From assembly GCF_006094435.1 (NCBI RefSeq), contig NZ_CP034783.1, positions 2,383,001-2,447,000 on the forward strand: a DNA stretch of 64,000 nt, written 5' to 3'. Positions 61,026 to 64,000 of the stretch are shown here, piece by piece. Below the pieces are notes generated by a model, which ran no database searches, had not been told where the DNA came from, and saw nothing but the letters and a program-made list of their open reading frames with translations. The stretch's first letter is position 1. Every line of letters starts with the position of its first letter. The stretch comes from Pseudomonas sp. MPC6 (GTDB taxonomy: Bacteria; Pseudomonadota; Gammaproteobacteria; Pseudomonadales; Pseudomonadaceae). The position numbers and the translations under genes are program-made.

Positions 61026-63298
61026 GCCGCGCCAGCCCCGGCGGCCTGTTGCGCCGCCTGCTGCTGTTCATCCTGCTGTTCAGCCTGTGCTTCACCATTC
61101 TCGCCAGCACCGTGCAGCTGTATTTCGAGTACCGCCGTGAAATGCGCGATATCGATTCGCGCATGGAGTTGATCCGCGCCGGCTACCTGGCCAGCCTGGA
61201 ACGCAGCCTCTGGGATCTGAACCAGGAGCAGTTGAATGTGCAACTGCGCGGCCTGGTGGATTTTTCCGATGTGGCCCGGGTGCATTTGCGCAGTCCCGAT
61301 TTCGATCTGCTGCAAGGCAGCCCCGCGCCGGCCGGCCCCCTGCGCATCGAGCGTTTCCAGCTCAATTACCAGCCGCCGTCCGGCCCGTCGCGGCATCTGG
61401 GCGAGCTGGAAGTCAGTACCGACCTGGACGCGGTGTATCGCCGGTTGTACGCCACCGGCCTGACCAGCCTGTTATGGATGAGCGTGTTCCTCTGCGGGCT
61501 GGCGGTGGCGCTGTCGGGGTTGTTCTACCGGCTGGTGACTCGGCATTTGCAGGTGATGGCCGATTTCGCCCGGCGCATTGCCGCCGGTGACTGGCATGAA
61601 CCTTTGCGCCTGGACAAAAGCAGCACCGGCCGCGAAGACGAAATCGATACCGTGGCTCACGCCCTGGATGACATGCGCCGGGCGATTCTCAGCGATATCC
61701 ACCGCCGCGAAGTCGACCGCCTGGCGCTGCAGGACAAACGCGACGAACTGCAGAAAATGGTCGAGCGGCGCACGGCCAGCCTGCTGCGCGCCAAGGATGA
61801 GGCCGAAGCGGCCAACCTCGCCAAGTCGCGCTTCCTCGCCACCATGAGCCATGAACTGCGCACGCCACTCAATGGCATTCTCGGCATGGCCCAATTGCTG
61901 CGCGGCGCCAGCCTCGACGAGCGCGATGGCAAACGCCTGGAAGCGCTGTACAAAGCCGGCGAAGGTCTGCTGACGATTCTCAACGAAGTGCTGTATTTCG
62001 CCCGGCTGGAGGAGGGCGAAAGCCATCCGGAGCAGGTCGACTTCTCGCTCAGGCAACTGCTCGATGAGGTACTGACGCTGCTGGAACCGCGAGGGTTGAG
62101 CAATGGCACGCAACTGCAGTGTCGGGTTGATCCGCAGGTCGACGATCGTTGTCGTGGCGCCGAGCAGTTTTTACGTCAGGTGTTGAGTAACCTGTTGGCC
62201 AACGCCATCAAGTTCACCGAGGCCGGACACATCAGCGTCGACGTCGCGCTACTGGCCGCGGGCGACCCGGCCACAGGGCAACGCCTGCGGTTCAGCGTGA
62301 CCGACAATGGCATCGGCATCGCGGCGTCGGTGCAGGAAAAGATCTTCGAGCGCTTCACCCAGGCCAGCGAAGACGTGGCCCAGCGTTATGGCGGTACCGG
62401 GCTGGGACTCGCCATCAGTAAACACCTGGTGCAGTTGCTCGGCGGGCGCATCGGAGTCGACAGCCAGGAAGGGCAGGGCAGTTGCTTCTGGTTTGAGCTG
62501 ACGCTGCAACCGGCTTTGGCCGCGGCGCCTGTCACGCGCGCCACTTCACCGGTTCAGCCGCTGGGCATTCTGGTGGTCGAAGACGTGGCGCTGAACCGCG
62601 AGGTGGTCAGCGGCCTGTTGGAACGCGACGGGCATCGGGTCAGCCTCGCGGAAGATGCCGAGCAAGCGCTGGAACTCTGCCGCCGGCACTCCTTCGAGCT
62701 GATTCTGCTCGATGTGCATCTGCCGGGCATGAGTGGCGTCGAACTGAGCAAGCTGATCCGCCGCACACCGGGGCCCAATCAACACAGCCGGATCTTCGCC
62801 CTGACTGCCAGCGTGCAGCCGGCGCTGGTGCGCGGTTATCTGGATGCCGGCATGCAAGGCATTCTCGCCAAGCCGCTGAAGCTCGACAACCTGCGCCAGG
62901 CACTGGCCGGTGAACGGCCGATGCCCGAGCCGGCAGCGGACACTCATCCGCTGGGCGGGCAACTGATGGACTGGCAGTTGCTGCACACCCATCGCAGCTT
63001 GCTCGGCGAGCAGAAACTTCAGGGTTTGCTGGGGGTGTTGCGCGACTCGATTGCCCAGCACCGCGTGGCGCTGCTCGAAGCCATCGAAGCCGGTGACTGT
63101 ACCGAGGTTGCGCATCTGGCCCACCGTTTGGCCGGGAGTAGTGACTCGCTGGGCTTTTGCGCCTTGGCCGAGGTCTTGCGCGCCCTGGAAGTGGCGGCAC
63201 TTGTCAACGACACGGCGGCGGTGCAAGCGCTGGTGCCGAGGTTTCATGGGGTGTTGCAGGGTTCGCAAGCGGTACTGGCGGACGTGTTGCACGCCTGA
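61022..63298 (+). CDS. Hybrid sensor histidine kinase (TorS-like, with REC and HPt)
   Basis: A 758-residue kinase. Transmembrane helices at about 10-35 and 147-170 bound a periplasmic domain of about 110 residues. Then HAMP (about 170-225), a coiled linker, HisKA with phospho-accepting His277 ([13 protein letters not shown]), and HATPase with DNGIGIA and [11 protein letters not shown]. The receiver has Asp564 ([13 protein letters not shown]) and the C-terminal HPt His701 ([13 protein letters not shown]). The multi-step relay ends on the response regulator two genes upstream. The binding protein upstream is a probable extra sensor. Confidence 0.92.
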   Translation: MSRASPGGLLRRLLLFILLFSLCFTILASTVQLYFEYRREMRDIDSRMELIRAGYLASLERSLWDLNQEQLNVQLRGLVDFSDVARVHLRSPDFDLLQGSPAPAGPLRIERFQLNYQPPSGPSRHLGELEVSTDLDAVYRRLYATGLTSLLWMSVFLCGLAVALSGLFYRLVTRHLQVMADFARRIAAGDWHEPLRLDKSSTGREDEIDTVAHALDDMRRAILSDIHRREVDRLALQDKRDELQKMVERRTASLLRAKDEAEAANLAKSRFLATMSHELRTPLNGILGMAQLLRGASLDERDGKRLEALYKAGEGLLTILNEVLYFARLEEGESHPEQVDFSLRQLLDEVLTLLEPRGLSNGTQLQCRVDPQVDDRCRGAEQFLRQVLSNLLANAIKFTEAGHISVDVALLAAGDPATGQRLRFSVTDNGIGIAASVQEKIFERFTQASEDVAQRYGGTGLGLAISKHLVQLLGGRIGVDSQEGQGSCFWFELTLQPALAAAPVTRATSPVQPLGILVVEDVALNREVVSGLLERDGHRVSLAEDAEQALELCRRHSFELILLDVHLPGMSGVELSKLIRRTPGPNQHSRIFALTASVQPALVRGYLDAGMQGILAKPLKLDNLRQALAGERPMPEPAADTHPLGGQLMDWQLLHTHRSLLGEQKLQGLLGVLRDSIAQHRVALLEAIEAGDCTEVAHLAHRLAGSSDSLGFCALAEVLRALEVAALVNDTAAVQALVPRFHGVLQGSQAVLADVLHA

Positions 63299-63423
63299 CG
63301 TACAAAATCGTTACGACTTTGTACAACTTTGATCTTCAGCTTCAACGCGAACTTACATGGCTTTCCAATAATCGGCACAACCGCGCTTGACGCGGTCTTC
63401 GAAGCTTATTGGAGATAATAATA

Positions 63424-63498
63424 ATGAACTGCCGTAAAGCTGATCTTTCCCCGCGCGATGACCTCCTGTCATCCGCCGCGCACCTCGCCCAGTCTTGA
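63424..63498 (+). CDS. Possible 24-residue leader ORF before the permease gene
   Basis: ATG 63424 has GGAGA eight bases upstream, a good ribosome-binding site, and opens [20 protein letters not shown] plus four codons, ending 12 bp before the permease start. A small hairpin (CCGCG-CTTGA-CGCGG, 63381-63395) precedes it. It could be a leader peptide coupling translation to the permease; no run of regulatory codons is obvious. Confidence 0.35.
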   Translation: MNCRKADLSPRDDLLSSAAHLAQS

Positions 63499-63509
63499 GA
63501 GGTGCTGCC

Positions 63510-64000
63510 ATGAGCGAATCTATCGAACGTAAAGGCATCCAACTGACCCGAGCCTTGAAAAGCCGGCACATTTTCATGCTGTCGCTGGGCGGGGTGATTG
63601 GCACCGGGTTGTTCATGGGCTCGGGCGTCACCATCAACCAGGGCGGGCCGATGGGGGCGATCCTGGCTTACCTGGTGGCCGGCTTCCTGATGTACCTGGT
63701 GATGGTCTGCCTCGGCGAGCTGTCGGTGCAGATGCCGGTGTCCGGCTCGTTCCAGACCCATGCGACAAAGTACATCGGGCCCGCCACCGGGTTCATGATC
63801 GGCTGGGTGTACTGGATGAGCTGGGCGACCACGGTCGGCCTGGAGTTCACCGCGGCGGGCATGTTGATGGTGCGCTGGTTTCCGAGCATTCCCATCTGGT
63901 ATTGGTCGGCCCTGTTCGTGGTGGTGCTGTTCGGGTTGAACGCCCTGGCCACTCGCGCCTTCGGTGAAGCGGAATACTGGTTCTCCGGGATCAAGGTGGC
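63510..64000 (+). CDS. Amino acid permease (AAT/APC family), 3' end cut by window
   Basis: The first 163 residues of a 12-helix amino acid permease. The N-terminal [34 protein letters not shown] is the amino acid transporter (AAT) hallmark; [16 protein letters not shown] and the [20 protein letters not shown] third and fourth helices follow. LysP, aromatic and S-methylmethionine permeases share this form, so the substrate is open. GAGAGG precedes ATG 63510. The upstream sensor operon may control it. Confidence 0.87.
   Translation, partial: MSESIERKGIQLTRALKSRHIFMLSLGGVIGTGLFMGSGVTINQGGPMGAILAYLVAGFLMYLVMVCLGELSVQMPVSGSFQTHATKYIGPATGFMIGWVYWMSWATTVGLEFTAAGMLMVRWFPSIPIWYWSALFVVVLFGLNALATRAFGEAEYWFSGIKV

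Overview
The window looks like a chromosomal segment of a Pseudomonas of the fluorescens type. Codon use is GC-rich, OprD-family porin and REP/REPIN repeats typical of Pseudomonas are present, a DUF6124-like gene is present, and the type VI secretion cluster follows the Pseudomonas HSI-II gene order. No rRNA, tRNA, transposase or CRISPR array was seen.

1-15,141: an aromatic catabolism region. A Liv-type ABC importer (partial ATPase, a permease-ATPase fusion, a permease and a periplasmic binding protein) is read leftward. Divergent from it is a nine-gene operon in the order amidase, flavin monooxygenase, small protein, SnoaL-like protein, Rieske oxygenase alpha and beta subunits, SDR, oxygenase reductase, flavin reductase. 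This is the iacHABICDEFG set for indole-3-acetic acid breakdown to catechol. An OprD-type porin and a mandelate/lactate-type FMN dehydrogenase follow. The usual MarR-type iacR is not in the window.

15,142-21,983: a six-unit tandem REPIN array, then a GntR/FCD regulator, SDR, beta-keto acid cleavage enzyme and MFS transporter that look like one catabolic unit, a DUF6124-like gene and a small P-loop kinase-like gene.

21,981-54,563: a T6SS island bounded by a 31-bp direct repeat (one mismatch). Its left part is an effector/immunity region. Three tandem lipoproteins with a non-catalytic formylglycine-generating-enzyme (SUMF1) fold face leftward-reading copies of the C-terminal tail of a LysM effector; only the third faces the full-length effector, which is followed by a DUF4123 adaptor, VgrG and Hcp. 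A sigma-54-type promoter lies just upstream of hcp. The right part is tssABCEFGH-sfa-orfX-fha-tssJKLM-pppA-ppkA, read rightward. A decayed copy of the hcp upstream region fused to a piece of the effector gene lies at the left edge, and a broken hicAB toxin-antitoxin locus at the right edge.

54,837-64,000: an XRE/cupin regulator and an Fe-S flavin oxidoreductase (leftward), a class II aldolase family gene, a TetR regulator, a response regulator / periplasmic binding protein / hybrid histidine kinase operon, and the start of an amino acid permease preceded by a possible short leader ORF.

The most unusual element is the immunity-like array: each SUMF1 lipoprotein is paired with an effector tail, so the locus appears to have grown by duplicating an immunity-plus-tail unit.
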